From Ceratopteris richardii (taxonomy: Eukaryota > Streptophyta > Polypodiopsida > Polypodiales > Pteridaceae), in contig CM035422.1 in the NCBI GenBank assembly GCA_020310875.1, positions 60,365,324 to 60,429,323 on the forward strand: DNA of 64,000 nt, given 5' to 3'. Numbering within the stretch: the first letter of the stretch is position 1; each line of letters opens with the position of its first letter. The position numbers and the translations under genes are program-made. Positions 43,421 through 55,565 of the stretch are shown here, one piece after another. Below the pieces are notes generated by a model. It was not told the origin of the DNA and ran no database searches. It worked only from the letters and a program-made list of their open reading frames with translations.

Positions 43421-43829
43421 CAATTTGATTCTATGTTCAATACTCCTATAAGGAGGTAGACCACAAGGTAATTCTTTTGAAAACAACTCTTGGAGTTCTA
43501 CTCTTACTTTATCTTAAAGTATTTACGCATTCCAACTAGAGTCTCCTCGATTGCAAGGTTCCATCACTACACAAGATGAATACACAAAATATAGAAAATA
43601 AATATACTTACAATCAATTTTTAGCAACTTGGTTGTGGTCACCAATCACGTCTCTTGGAGATGTGGCTCTCCACTTATTAGTAATCAACTCCTCTCATGC
43701 TTAAAGTGATAAAAATGTGAATAAAAATCTATGATTGGTCATTTCCTAGCATGCTAGTTTTTACTTAGGAATTCATCAAAAGGGGCTAGTCTTGCTATCT
43801 CAAAATAAAATCTATCCTTGTAGGATTGG

Positions 43830-45240
43830 ATCTGGATGGGTGGACCTACTACTCATCGGTCCCATGACTTAGTACCCTTCCCATCAGCTAGCTCCAATGT
43901 GGAGTCATACTCTGACTATACAGTATCTGACAAGTTTCAGAACTAATGATATTATATGTAAACCTAGTGTCAAAGAGGACCTTGATAGGTTGTCCTACCA
44001 TGACTCCTCTCATAATAGTTTCTCTATTAGGGAACTTGTATCATTTCTATGCCATTGGTGAAAGCAAAACATCTCGCCCAAAAGGCACCTTCTTCATGAC
44101 CCTCATGGCCACTATAGGAGATGATATATCAGATGGGGAATCATCAAAATCCTCATCTATATCACTCCTTGCCGAAGTGGGACTTATGAGTATTTTCACT
44201 ATAATCTTTTTATTCTTAGGAAAATCTTTAAAGTAGTGTTTTCCTAAGCATTCATAGCATAATCCTTCTTTCATTGGCTTATTTTTATGATGAAGGGTAA
44301 GGATGGACTTGTTATAAGCCCTCTCAACTAGATGAGACACTTTTTCTTTACTCTTGAAACTATCTTGAACATGTGTAGCTACTTAGCCTCTTTCTAAGAT
44401 TGTGCACTATTCAAGATATGAGTATTTGTGGAAAAGGGTCCAATCATTTTAGTCCATGAGGATCTTTGGCCCTCATGAGAGCCCATGCCCTTGTGGCCAT
44501 CCTCATAAACTAGAGCCATCTCTATGGCATATGACAACAAGTGATGCGTTTCCTTTCTTACTGGAGGTCAGATAGTTTCTCTAAATCCAAAGATGAATGT
44601 GTGAACTTGGAGAAACTCTTAGATAGATTCAAGTACTTTACAAAGTACCTCCGTATACTTATCAACATAGTCCTTAACCATTTGGTTTTCTTTTACTAGT
44701 GAAAAACCAAGTGTCTAATGCTCTAGACCTTTCCTCAGGTGGTACAAAAATATTATAAAGAAAAGACATTAAAATGTTCCCATGTAGTTGGCTCTTTCTT
44801 GTCTTCTTTGATCTTAGACCACCACCTATGGGCAGCATCCATGAGGTTCTAAGTCAACTATTGAACATTATGCCTATCACCCATGATATGGCATAATCGA
44901 AAGCACTCCTTCCACTTGTTGAGCCACTACTCAACAGCATCAAAAGTTCATGCAATAGTAGAGTTGTGATAACTTGGCAGTTTATGATGCTTAAACTACC
45001 ATCACGCTTTTCATACTAGAACACTCCCGTTAGGAACTTGTGGGATTTGATGCTCAGCTAGAGCATCTAACTACATTTTTGGCAAGTCCCTTTTTGGTAC
45101 TATGCCTTCTTTCCTGGAGCTTTGTACATACTCCAAGATTTCATGAAGCATCCTATGAGATTGTGGCACTCATGGTCTCTATAGCATCTGAAGGGTGATT
45201 AACCATGTGCATGTCATCCATAAGTGGTGAAGAAGGTCTT
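43830..45240 (-). pseudogene. gag: gag and protease of the chromovirus remnant
   Basis: Broken frames show WLNKWKECFRLCHIMGDRHN and AAHRWW, the gypsy gag core. The piece 44340-44047 includes CYECLGKHYFKDFP, a zinc knuckle with the last Cys replaced by Phe. The protease active site appears as VLFDTRFTYNIIS, with D-T-R in place of D-T/S-G. Confidence 0.75.
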
Positions 45241-46889
45241 GAATTCATAACTAGGAAAGAGTGAAATTCTCTTTATGTTTTTGGGTTTTTTATGTTTTTC
45301 TTTTCAATTTATGAATGTATGTACACCTAAAGTAACGAGTGGCAGTAAAAAGTAACTACTCACAAGCCTTTGCATAAAGAAATAACAAAACAACATCTCT
45401 CTTCAAATGCTTCTCTACTTCTATGCTTATGCATGCAAAAATGTTGAAAATTCTGATAGCATTTCGGCTCGAGAATGAAAATTTTAAGAAAAATGATTAC
45501 GTGCCGTACACACACTTTCAAGAAAATGTGCTAACGGGCACACAATATACATCCATGTGACCTAATGGAACTACACACCCTTGTATGAAAACCCTCCTAC
45601 TTGTGGCATGGATACAATTTATAAGAACACTAATTGTTCTTAATTCTTCCCTCTGGTTCCTACAAAAGAAGATAATACCATCCTATTTACATACAAAACA
45701 TAGAGCGAAACAAACATATAATGCATATGTAATGTGGGATCCTTGTCCTATATCTAAAAGAGTGCATAAAGAGAGTACAAATGCATGAAAATCACGAGAA
45801 AAGTTATCTTAGGTTTTGAAATTTCCTTGTGTAGGTATAAGCAAGTGCTAAAAATGGTTGCTATATAGTCCTCTTGCGTCTCCAAGTCAATCTCAATCAT
45901 CCTCACATCGAAAATATTTGTACGAGAGTGATTGGTAGCAAACAACTGATTTCAATGATTTGCATAGGTGCATAGATGGAATTGAATGGTATCTTCTAGT
46001 TTCTTAAGAGATAGTTCTCTGAGCAAGGACTCTATAGGAAGTAAAATCTCTCAATCTAGTTGAGTATTGAGAGACCTATAGCCATTTTTGTGGAAAAGGG
46101 TAGTCTAAATAAGCTCTTGTAGAGGGGTTTTGAAGATGAAGCTAGAAAAGAACTTCAATTTTCCTCCTCTCTGGAAACTTCTTAAATAAGATGAGTGCAT
46201 GTGTTGGCCTTTTTATGCCATATATGTGTGCTCCAGCAAGAAAAATGGCTATATAAGGAGCCTCATACCTCTTAGTTCCAACAACAGAAGAGAGGAGAGA
46301 GAGAGAGTGCACGCTATGATCTTCTCCTTTTCCGGTAGCTTGTTAGGAGCATGGGTAGGCTTGAAGGCTTCCACGCAACATCCGAGCAACTTCAGCTTAT
46401 GGCAAGGATATTGCTAGGAGCTCCATTGGTGGGGGCTCGCTCCTCCCTATCATGGGGCTCTAATCCCCCCCTTTTCTTTAAGACAACATGTGCACACTCT
46501 CTTCCCTCCATGGTGATCCATGATATAGATGAAGATGATGAGGATTCATCAATTCCAAAGCACTCAATCATCAAGAACTCATGAGGAAAATTCTCTTTAG
46601 ATCCTCTCAAAACCTTGATTACCAATTTTTATTAACTCTCCCAAAAGCTCTCTCAAGACGTGGACTCATGAATGATGTGTGTGCCACTCTCCTCTCATCC
46701 GTTACAACCCCTTGTATTCAAAATAGTAGTTCTCATGAATGGTCTAGAGTGGACATTTGGCCAGCATGCAACACTCATCCCAATTACCATTGAATACATT
46801 AGGATATCCCTTAAGCTAAGGACCTTGGGTATGACTAGCCCTTGTACCACACACACATGGAATGGTCTCTTTAGACCAATCTCTAACAT
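45241..46889 (-). repeat. Probable 5' LTR and leader of the chromovirus remnant
   Basis: Non-coding in all frames. TGTTAGAGATTGGTCTAAAG at 46889 going down matches the 3' LTR start for about 56 bp; beyond that I could not align the two. No clean primer site was found. Confidence 0.45.
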
Positions 46890-46989
46890 CCCAAGTGTTG
46901 ATTCTCTATCTTAAAAATCACCAAGCTTCAAATTCAACCTTGTTACTTTAATGAATGTCCTTAGACCTAATTCATCCCTTTTCTCTTCA

Positions 46990-48692
46990 TGTGAAAGGTG
47001 CTTCCACATACAAAAGCCTTTACTCGACATCCTCTTGGATCTTTGGAAGTTCTTAGGCTCCACTCTTGAGATAATTGGAATAGCAAACCAGATAGATATA
47101 TTATGCCTTATCCCAATAGCCCACTTCTAGTCATGATTGATGGTATAGGAAGGTTTCATCTGGTTCCACCATTTCCACATGGAGTACATAAGATCACATC
47201 CCTAGGAACTACCAAAGAGGGAGAGAACAAGAGATTAATCAAATTGTGACCTTTCCACTTGGGGACCCTAGCAAGGAAAAGGTTGATATTGTTCTCAAAG
47301 ATTAGCTCGGCCCAAGAGGATACATTGTTACTCCAAGATTTAATCATTCATTTGGCCAAAATCTTGTTGGCCATGGCTTGCACATCTAGGATGCCCAAAC
47401 CACCCATACCCTTGGGCTATAGCATTTTTCCCATTCAATATTTAGACAAACTCTTTTATCAGGATCCCATGGCCAAAGAAAAATTCTACAAATCCAATTG
47501 AGCTTTAGCATCTCCTTGTTGCTAGGTCTCCAACATGCAAGAAGTAGCTGATAGAGGAGATAAGGAAAGTTTTGATTACCATCATACATGCCTCCAAACT
47601 ATGTTACATAACCTTCTAGTACTACAGCTTGTTGTCCAACTTCACAAGAACCCAATCCCACCATTGACACATGGAAATACCAAATACACTCGGGGATCTC
47701 TTGACATCCTTGAGTCCAAAGAAACTATAGGGTAGGTGCACATACATACTTGTATGCAATCATTGAATGGTTGATTCTTGATCTAGAGGCCACACACAAA
47801 ATATTAATATAACTCTAGAAATTGGAGATATATGTAGTGCCATTCTACAAGAATGCATTGGTGCCATTAGCAAATAGTCTAAGAAGCATAGGATCCTTAC
47901 AACTAGGAAGTGAGATACCCCAAATATTCGCCAATCAAACTTGCTTGTAAACAAGGCAATTGATCCCATTAACAATGATAAAAAATAGCAATATGACCAA
48001 AAAGCAACCTCTCCTATTGAAATACTTAAGAAATAGGGTTTGAGAGAGGTTTTTGTTAATATTAATCTAAGTTGAAGCATTCCCCATACGGATTGAAACC
48101 ATTTTGATGAAGTTGGGCCCATTGTTAAGGTCCTTGATGGATTATAAGATAAAATCCCACTCTAGTCTAGTAGATTCTTTGTCAAAGTCTATCTTGTGGA
48201 AGAAAATGTCTTGGGCATACTCCTTAGTATGATCAAAGTCCTCCTAGTTGTTAATGCTTTGTTCAAGGAGCCTCTGCCTATGCGATCCTCATTTGTCCAT
48301 GAATGAAGATGGCCCACAATGCAATTGGGAAGCACCTTTGCAAAGACTTTGTAGTGATTGTGAAGCACCGTGATATGCCACCAATTTTTTATTATATTCT
48401 TTGTCTTTCTTGTGGATAAGTTTGATTACTCCTTCATTCAAGAACTTTTCAATGCACATCAAAATTGATAGCTTCATTCCAAACAGAGCATAGAGGGCCC
48501 TCTAAGACCAATCGAGAAATTTCACAAGATCTTGTGGAATCTTCTTAGATGAGATCCATGAGATGGTGGCCATGCATTCATGCCTTGAAGGAGATATCAT
48601 AGTAGAGACGTCAAGCATTCAATCGAATTGATTGATGATGGATTTGCAATTTCTAGCATCAAAGGTGCATTCAATACCATTATTGTCAATCA
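46990..48692 (-). pseudogene. LINE (L1-type) ORF2, C-terminal part
   Basis: On the - strand: CIEKFLNEGVIKLIHKKDKE (48477-48289) matches the RT N-terminal motif of plant LINEs. RT body follows at about 48200-47760, with RLFANGTNAFL-like sequence in place of FADDTN. At 47589-47386, CRIFLWPWDPDKRVCLNIEW matches the FLW...W post-RT motif, and at 47347-47156 a segment like the ALMAKW region follows. Multiple frameshifts. It is cut at 48692 by copia element C; the 5' part lies beyond 58526. Confidence 0.75.
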
Positions 48693-49761
48693 TGTTGGTG
48701 CAAATGTTCAAGCCTACCCATTTGGCTTAGCATGGAAGACATTGTGTGGAACTAGCACTTGATGATTCATGTGAACTATAGCTTGTAACTACTTGGTCAT
48801 TTACCATTGTAAAACATTAATTCTTTGGGGAATCTTGTAAAAGATTATAACTCGTGGAGTTAGGAAGAATATTAGCTCCAACTTCAAGTTGAGATAATAT
48901 CTCCAAAATCAGTGGATTCACCCTTTTGATTGGAGCCAAAGTTTGAATTCAAAACGCAAACTTAGAGGAAACACATATAAAAGACTTTGTAAAATCCCGT
49001 GGTGTGTGTATCATTTTTAGAGCTCACTCCTTGATCACTTGTAGAACTTGCATATCTCACACTATATCTCACTAAACTCAACATCATTGAGCATCATTAC
49101 AATGCCAATGACTTTATACAATTATGTTCTATAATACATATGGCTCATTGAACATCTCTGTCTACTTCTCTACTATGACTACTCAGAACAGTCAACTTCT
49201 TCTGGTCATATCTCAGTGCATACTCAACCATTTTACATAATCTTGGGTGTCTTGGAACCAGCTTGAAGCATACTTTGTGTTGTAGAAATTTCAAGGCATT
49301 TAGTTCAGGCATCAGGGAGAAATCACCTTCGAAGTGCTCACTAGTCATCTATTGGTTGTTCCCTAAAATATCGGGGGTAAGATCTAATTTGTTAAAGTTA
49401 TTTCTTAGAGCATAAATGATCATTTTAAATGATTCCACCTGCAATCATTAGCTATCTAAGCTAATTGAATTCCTCCAAAAGGAATTTGGCCATATGTTAC
49501 TGTGTTGTGAGCTATGAGTAAAAGAACCAGCAGGTGTATGGACTAAAATAGAAAGTTTTTCAACACTAGTTATTCTTGAACTAGTCTGTTTGGGATTATT
49601 TGTTTCAAGTATCGATTCCAAAGTACATAGGTACCTTCTTGGTGTCATTTGCAAGCTAAAAGGGCCTACTTTATAACTCTCAAGTGCATCGGGGTTGTTA
49701 CAAAGAAGGCTTTAGTAGTACCACCTCACTTCCTTGAGGTATCCATCCATCTCTTCCAACA
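48693..49761 (+). repeat. 5' LTR of copia element C
   Basis: TGTTGGTGCAAATGTTC to CTCTTCCAACA, 1069 bp. Followed by GTGGTATCATAGC, a one-base variant of the initiator-Met primer site (49762-49775). Confidence 0.93.
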
Positions 49762-49820
49762 GTGGTATCATAGCAAGTTGAGGTAAAAGGGGAGATTGTT
49801 TCCCATCTTCCATTGAAAAA

Positions 49821-50683
49821 TTGGACATGAAGAATTATCCAGCATGGTCTTTGAGGATGAAGACCTATTTACAAGGAATACATCTCTATGGATACATATC
49901 AGGAGATGAGGAGATGCCCACATTTAGAAGCAAAGATCAACCTACAAGAGAGGAGCAAGAAAGACTCAACTCATGGTGTGCCAAAGATGATTTAGACAGG
50001 TCATATCTACTTAACTCTATCTCAGAATTCCTTCTTCCTCATATTAAGAATTGCAAAACTTCCCAAGAGACTTGGGATACTCTATCTTCATACTTTTCTT
50101 CCAATACAAGATCTAGGAAAAATCAATTGTGAATGGAGTTTACTACTCAAAAGAAGCAGCCTAAGCAGAATGTTTTAGACTATGTGACCAAGGTGAAGGA
50201 TGTGGCTGATCAGTTGGCAAGCATAGGAGAGGAGATTGAAGAGGAAAAAATAGTGAGACATATAATCAATGGCATCAAGGCAGATGATAAGTGGGAATCC
50301 TTCACAATTACAATGGATCTTTATATGGATATGCAAATCCCTGATCTAACCACTCCCATGGGGCAACTCTTCACCCATGAGGCCAAGCTCAACAAAAATG
50401 GTGAACCATTAAGAGGTAACAATTCTTATGCCTTGTATATAGATAAAGGAAAGCCTAAGGATAAAGAAAGAGCAAGAAGTTTGAAGATGAAGGTGCTACT
50501 TCTCAAGCTAACTATGCACGGAGAGGTAGGAATTCAAGAGGAAGGGGCAGAGGAGTTAAGCAAGGCACGGGGAGTCCTTTCAACTCTTCCCCATGAAATA
50601 TCTGTGCACTGTCTAATCACACAACAGATGAGTGCTATAGGAACTTCAAGAACCAAAGAGGAAGAGTATTTCAAAGAGGTGGC
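49821..50683 (+). pseudogene. gag: gag of copia element C, 5' part
   Basis: Copia gag (UBN2/DUF4219 type): MDMKNYPAWSLRMKTYLQGI, then WCAKDDLDRSYLLNSISEFL. A TGA at 50130-50132 splits it, and the frame resumes at 50133 (KQPKQNVLDYVTKVKDVADQ). The zinc knuckle near 50600 reads CALSNHTTDEC, with the second Cys changed to Ser. It is cut inside the sequence after the knuckle by element B and resumes at 55781. Confidence 0.85.
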
Positions 50684-50913
50684 TGTTGGAGATAGATGTC
50701 TGCAGAAGCACGCGAACAACACAAGGAAGAAGAAGAAGCTTGGAGCAGAAACACACAATACTGAATGTATTACTCGAGAATGTACAAAGATTAGTAGCCC
50801 ATTAGGGCAATAGGCGTATATACAAGCCGGGGGAAAAAACCTCCTAAAGAGGGAAAAAAGTGCCCCGACGGTCCTAGTGTGTTCACACACATCACTACCT
50901 AAATATATCAACA
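50684..50913 (-). repeat. 3' LTR of copia element B
   Basis: 230 bp; in - orientation begins TGTTGATATATTTAGG, matching the LTRs of element A. Confidence 0.93.
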
Positions 50914-50987
50914 TATCCCCCCTGGGAGTGATGCGGTGAACAAGGAGCTGGCACTCATGTATAAGGAAGTGCCAAGCTATGTGGAAA

Positions 50988-51587
50988 TCACTCCACAAAA
51001 GGAAGTAAGCCCAAAGCTTTGCGAAAAGCTTCAAACTTCTCCCTAGGCAGAGCCTTTGTGAAAAGGTCTCCTATGTTCTCCTGCGTGGGCACATATGCCA
51101 AGCTGATCACCCCAGCAAAGAACCTCTCCCTGACATAGTGATAATGCATCTCAATGTGCTTAGTGCGAGCATGGAACACAGGGTTCCTCACAACTGCCAA
51201 TGCGCTCTTACTGCTAGTGAAGATGGTGGTGGCAGAAGACTGGCCAACACCCAAATTAGCCATAAGGCGTCTGAGCCACACACACTCAACAATCGCTGTG
51301 AAAGTTGCCCTATACTCAGCCTCACAACTGGAAGTGGCCACAGTAGGCTGCTTCTTGCTCAACCAAGATATACATGAGCTACCAAGCATGAAGCAAAGAC
51401 CACTGGTGGACACACGAGTGTCATAGCAACCAGCCCAATCTGAGTCAGAAAAAGCATGCAAATTTGGTGGTAGTGATCCCCCCTTGGGATAAAACAACCC
51501 AAGTAGCCGAGTACCACTCAAGTAGCGAAAGATGCGCTTAACCGCCTTCCAATGCGTGGCTCCTGGGCAATGCATAAACCTGCTCAT
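50988..51587 (-). CDS. pol: RNase H region of copia element B
   Basis: 199 open codons: RFMHCPGATHWKAVKRIFRY at the start, then SDSDWAGCYDTRVSTSG and SSCEAEYRATFTAIVECVWL of copia RNase H, ending HYHYVRERFFAGVIS and LFTKALPREKFEAF. A stop just before 51587 separates it from RT, so the chain is broken by point mutation only. Confidence 0.88.
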   Translation of the reverse strand: MSRFMHCPGATHWKAVKRIFRYLSGTRLLGLFYPKGGSLPPNLHAFSDSDWAGCYDTRVSTSGLCFMLGSSCISWLSKKQPTVATSSCEAEYRATFTAIVECVWLRRLMANLGVGQSSATTIFTSSKSALAVVRNPVFHARTKHIEMHYHYVRERFFAGVISLAYVPTQENIGDLFTKALPREKFEAFRKALGLLPFVE

Positions 51588-51647
51588 TTATGAGACAGCA
51601 AACTGAATATCTGGAGAAATGCATAAGTAAATCAAGCATCCAACAGC

Positions 51648-52349
51648 CTACTGATAGAGAACAACATCAAATGCATCTCTAACATCATGAAGACTCAATC
51701 GTAAACCTATCTCCATAGGAGTGGCAATAGGCTTACAGTCTTCAAGGCCAAAATGCTGCAATATTGTGTCAATATATTTCGTTTGACACAAAGCCATTCC
51801 ACCATCAACTTGCATAAACTGAATGCCCAAATAGTGATGCAAATGCCCCAAATCAGACATCTCAAATGAGGCATGCAAATCAGCCTTGAAATCAGCAATA
51901 TGCGTCTTAATAGGACCAGTGAGTAGCATATCATCAACATAGACAACAATGATCAGAAGCACATCATTAGCACACTTAACATATAAGGTGCTTTCAATTG
52001 GACTGTTCTCAAAACCATGTGCAAACAGATAGGCATGTATTTTCTCATACCAAGCACGTGGTGCTTGCTTTAAACCATATAACGCCTTCTTTAACCTGCA
52101 CACCTGGTTTTCATGCCCTTTCTGCACAAAGCCACGGGGCTGAAAAACATACACTTCTTCATGCAAGTCACCATTCAGAAATGTTGTTTTAATGTCCAAC
52201 TGATGTACATTCCAACTATGATGGGCTGCAAGTGCACAGATGCTCCGAATAGTAGTCATACAGCGTGTAGGTGCAAAGGTCTCATCAAAATCAATGCCTC
52301 TTTCCTGCGCATAACCCTTGGCAACAAGCCTAGCCTTATACTGTACCAT
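51648..52349 (-). CDS. pol: Reverse transcriptase of copia element B
   Basis: 233 open codons: YKARLVAKGYAQERGIDFDE, NVHQLDIKTTFLNGDLHEEV, CRLKKALYGLKQAPRAWYEK, VVYVDDMLLTG (catalytic YVDD intact, about 51920-51950), HYLGIQFMQVDGG. The first part of RT lies upstream across a small frame break at about 52350-52440. Confidence 0.9.
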   Translation of the reverse strand: MVQYKARLVAKGYAQERGIDFDETFAPTRCMTTIRSICALAAHHSWNVHQLDIKTTFLNGDLHEEVYVFQPRGFVQKGHENQVCRLKKALYGLKQAPRAWYEKIHAYLFAHGFENSPIESTLYVKCANDVLLIIVVYVDDMLLTGPIKTHIADFKADLHASFEMSDLGHLHHYLGIQFMQVDGGMALCQTKYIDTILQHFGLEDCKPIATPMEIGLRLSLHDVRDAFDVVLYQ

Positions 52350-52446
52350 TAGGTTTATGCTTCAGCTTGTATACCCACTTAGTGCCAATGGCCTTCTTGC
52401 CAAGAGGCAAATCACATAAAGACCATGTACCATTATTAGCAGCCAT

Positions 52447-53235
52447 CTAATTTTCTGAATTATTTGCTTCATCAAAAGAAACAGGCTCATTCTCATCACA
52501 GAGACTAGACGCAGCCATATCATAGCAATCTGATGCAAAGGATGCACTATGAGAGCCTGAACGAGTACAATATGACAAAGGTGCATCTAATTTGCTATCA
52601 CGCAAAGTCTGCACCAGCCATTTTGGCATAGTTTTTGCCTGCTCAATATCAGCTCTCTCATCAACAAGTGCATCATGTAAATCTGCATCAGAAATGGAAT
52701 GATCTGCATCATCATATGAAACCTGCAAAGGCTGAGAAGTTGCCTCATTAGGACCAGCACTAGACTGTCCACCTGTAAAAAGAGGCATCAAAGTATCATA
52801 CATGTCTTTGGAGCTAACAGATGTCTCCTCAGTACATGAAAGCAATGGCTGAATAGCATCTTCCACAAATACAACATCACGGCTAACCAGAATGCGTTTA
52901 GTCTGTGGATGATACAGACGATAGCCTTTACTTTCAAAATTGTATCCAACAAAAATACATTTTACTGTTTTATCATCCAATTTTCTGTGATGTTGTTCAG
53001 GCACTAATGCATATGCCAAACAACCAAAAACACACAGATGAGCAACAGATGGCTTGCGATCATGCCAAGGCTCATATGGAGTGATAGACTGCAACGCTTT
53101 AGTGGAACACCTGTTTAGTACATATGTTGCACACATGACAACCTCAAGCCAGAAACTATGTGGTAAAGCCTGAATCTTGACCATGCACCTTGCCATCTCC
53201 ATGAGTGACCTATTCTTTCGTTCAGCAACTCCATT
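52447..53235 (-). CDS. pol: Integrase C-terminal half of copia element B
   Basis: Open from 53202 on an internal Met: LEVVMCATYVLNRCSTKALQ, SITPYEPWHDRKPSVAHLCV, then KCIFVGYNFESKGYRL. It is separated from the upstream integrase by a single TAG (53238-53236 on the - strand), exactly where element A has CAG in TPQQNGVA. Confidence 0.87.
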   Translation of the reverse strand, partial: NGVAERKNRSLMEMARCMVKIQALPHSFWLEVVMCATYVLNRCSTKALQSITPYEPWHDRKPSVAHLCVFGCLAYALVPEQHHRKLDDKTVKCIFVGYNFESKGYRLYHPQTKRILVSRDVVFVEDAIQPLLSCTEETSVSSKDMYDTLMPLFTGGQSSAGPNEATSQPLQVSYDDADHSISDADLHDALVDERADIEQAKTMPKWLVQTLRDSKLDAPLSYCTRSGSHSASFASDCYDMAASSLCDENEPVSFDEANNSEN

Positions 53236-54507
53236 CTATTGAGGTGTATACGGCACTGTACACTGATGTTTTATCCCACGTTTAGCCAGAAATGCATTAA
53301 AATCAGAAGACATATATTCCCCCCCTCGATCAGAACGGAGGGTGCCCATTTTAGATGTTGACAGATTTTCAGCCAAAACCGAAAACTGTTTAAAGCACAT
53401 GAACACTTCGGACTTTACTTTGAGTGGATGTACCCATGCATGCCTGGAAAAATCATCAATGAAAGTCACGAAGTAAAGGTAATTTCCAAAAGAGGGTGTC
53501 TGCATAGGACCAGAGACATCACTATGTACAAGCTGCAATTTCTGTGTAGCCCGAACTGAACCATCTTTTGGAAAGGAGCAATGCTGCATTTTGCCCAAAA
53601 TACAGCCTTCACAAACGTGTTTTCCAGGTGCCTCAAGTTTGGGCAAAGAGGACACCATTTCAGATTTTTGCAGGCGTAGCAAACTAGCAAAATTTAGATC
53701 ACCAAAACGTGCATGCCAAAGCTTTGCATCTGACATAGCCCGAGAATCATGAACTGCACATGCCGAATCATTCACAGATCTTTCATAGTCTATGAGCTTA
53801 TATAGCCCACGACATAAAATGCCAGAAGCAATAATAACATCACCATTTGACTGATCATGAACTGTACATCTGTCATCAATAAATTTCACAACCAAGCCAA
53901 TCTTGGCTAATGCAAAAACTGATAACAGATTCGTCTTGATCCCTGACACAAATAAAGCATCTGACAAGGTGAAAGAACTACCATCAGTAGTAGTTAGAAT
54001 GATCTTACCAACTCCCATAACAGGATAAGAGGAGTTGTTGGCGCATGTGACAGTATTCCCTGTAGGGGCAGGCTCGAGTGAAGAGAAGAAACTACGCTCC
54101 GAGGTAATGTGTTTGGTCGCCCCACTATCAAAGTACCAAACATCTGATTCCACTGCAGACATGCATTCATCATGAGAAGATGGGTCAAAACTACAGACAG
54201 TTGTAAACACCCATTCTTCTTCCTGCACAAGATTTGCAGACTCTGTTTTTGGTGTAGAGGCTTCTGCAGCAACCATTCCAGCCTCTTTTTTCTTTGCCTC
54301 TTTAGCAGCCAGTTTTGGACAGTTCTTTATGATATGATCATTCCCTTTACAGTACTTACAAAACAATTTCTGCTTTTCTGATTTCTTCTCATCTTTATCT
54401 TCCTTCTTTGAATATGCAGAATTAGCAGATTTCTGCTTACTAGTTGAAGAGCTCCATTTTCCTTTGCCCTTCTGACTAGCCAAGAAAGCTTGATCTGCAA
54501 CCCGCAT
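53236..54507 (-). CDS. gag-pol: gag C-terminus, protease and integrase core of copia element B
   Basis: 423 open codons. Intact zinc knuckle CKYCKGNDHIIKNC (about 54316-54362), retropepsin VWYFDSGATKHITSERSFFS (about 54100-54150), GAG-pre-integrase LWHARFGDLNF with CEGCILGKMQHCSFP, then the integrase core with LVHSDVSGPM, FIDDFSRHAWVHPLK and LRSDRGGEYMSSDFN. It ends at the TAG described above. Confidence 0.92.
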   Translation of the reverse strand: MRVADQAFLASQKGKGKWSSSTSKQKSANSAYSKKEDKDEKKSEKQKLFCKYCKGNDHIIKNCPKLAAKEAKKKEAGMVAAEASTPKTESANLVQEEEWVFTTVCSFDPSSHDECMSAVESDVWYFDSGATKHITSERSFFSSLEPAPTGNTVTCANNSSYPVMGVGKIILTTTDGSSFTLSDALFVSGIKTNLLSVFALAKIGLVVKFIDDRCTVHDQSNGDVIIASGILCRGLYKLIDYERSVNDSACAVHDSRAMSDAKLWHARFGDLNFASLLRLQKSEMVSSLPKLEAPGKHVCEGCILGKMQHCSFPKDGSVRATQKLQLVHSDVSGPMQTPSFGNYLYFVTFIDDFSRHAWVHPLKVKSEVFMCFKQFSVLAENLSTSKMGTLRSDRGGEYMSSDFNAFLAKRGIKHQCTVPYTPQ

Positions 54508-54700
54508 AATGGACCTGTTTTGCCTAGAGTGATCTTCCTACAACAGAAAGAGAGACTAACTCCTCAAATGACAAGGCATTTGGATTGCCTTTCATCATCA
54601 ACCGAAGAATAGAAGCAAAACTCTGATATGAATCAGGAAGACCATTCAGAACGGTTTGCACAAGTGAGCTATCTGGTATAACCTCATCAACAGAAATCAA

Positions 54701-55216
54701 CTATTCCTTCAAGTATTTGATCTTTGTTAGGAAACTGTCCATAGAATCACCTTCATTCATGTGCTCACTCTTCAACTGTTTTCGGAGGTAACCAACACGA
54801 GCCTCATTCCTAGCTTGGTACAATGTGGTAAGTGTATTCCAAGCATCCTTAGCTATTCTGCAAGAGCGAATATGAGGAATAATGGCACGTTTGACAGACA
54901 AAGCTATCAATGCATGTGCCTGGGCATCTCTGCCATCCAAACAAATCTGCTCTACAGTAGGTGCAATAGAAACAGCAGCACAAATAGGAATCTGCACAAT
55001 ATCATCTTCGACACCATCTTCATGAGCTCGAGCACCTGTATTAGCAGTACCTGTTATTATAGGTGTAACAGGACGTCTTTCAACACCCTGCACAATGTTC
55101 CACAATCCTTTTGCAACCAATACATGTCGCATCATATAAGCCCATAATGGGTAGTTGGTAACTTCCAACTTATCCTCAACAGCCAACATACGGAATACAT
55201 CACTGCTTTCAGCCAT
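54701..55216 (-). CDS. gag: gag N-terminus of copia element B
   Basis: 171 codons from ATG 55216 (MAESSDVFRMLAVEDKLEVT), with NYPLWAYMMRHVLVAKGLWN and AWNTLTTLYQARNEARVGYL. A TAG after KYLKE separates it from the rest of gag (54700-54508). Element A has the same TAG in the same place (2406-2408), so this stop was probably already in their common ancestor. Confidence 0.9.
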   Translation of the reverse strand: MAESSDVFRMLAVEDKLEVTNYPLWAYMMRHVLVAKGLWNIVQGVERRPVTPIITGTANTGARAHEDGVEDDIVQIPICAAVSIAPTVEQICLDGRDAQAHALIALSVKRAIIPHIRSCRIAKDAWNTLTTLYQARNEARVGYLRKQLKSEHMNEGDSMDSFLTKIKYLKE

Positions 55217-55565
55217 GGCTGATGACTAAAATACCTTGATGCAGAAAATTGACTGTATCTCAAAAAGTTGAACGGAACTGCCCAGACGAGTTCTGTTAAA
55301 CTTGTAGCAGACTTCGAGACGCTTATACTGGCAAACAAAAACAGGTATATACCTTTGGCACAAAAAGATGAAATAGCCTGCACAAGCACTGCGATAGTGC
55401 ATTCGGAGGCCGAGCTCAGATCGGGATTTCGGCACCACAAAGAGAAGCGGTTTTGATCTGGAAACACCCTGAGTATGCTCACCAAATTTTGTGTGAATCT
55501 GAGATTGCAAACGGACGAGTGTCGACGGCGCCCTAGATGAAGCGACGACCTGCTCTGATACCAAT

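Larger units (their letters stand above)
41013..46889 (-). mobile_element. Ty3/gypsy chromovirus remnant
   Basis: Heavily mutated gypsy element on the - strand, from an LTR-like start at 46889 to the 3' LTR at 41012. Order along the - strand: gag (about 45240-44350), zinc knuckle (about 44300-44250), protease (about 44040-43830), RT (about 43400-42900), RNase H (about 42700-42300), integrase (about 42130-41140), chromodomain-like end (about 41135-41041). Every segment carries stops. The chromodomain places it in the chromovirus branch, distinct from the 16.9-kb gypsy element. Confidence 0.85.
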
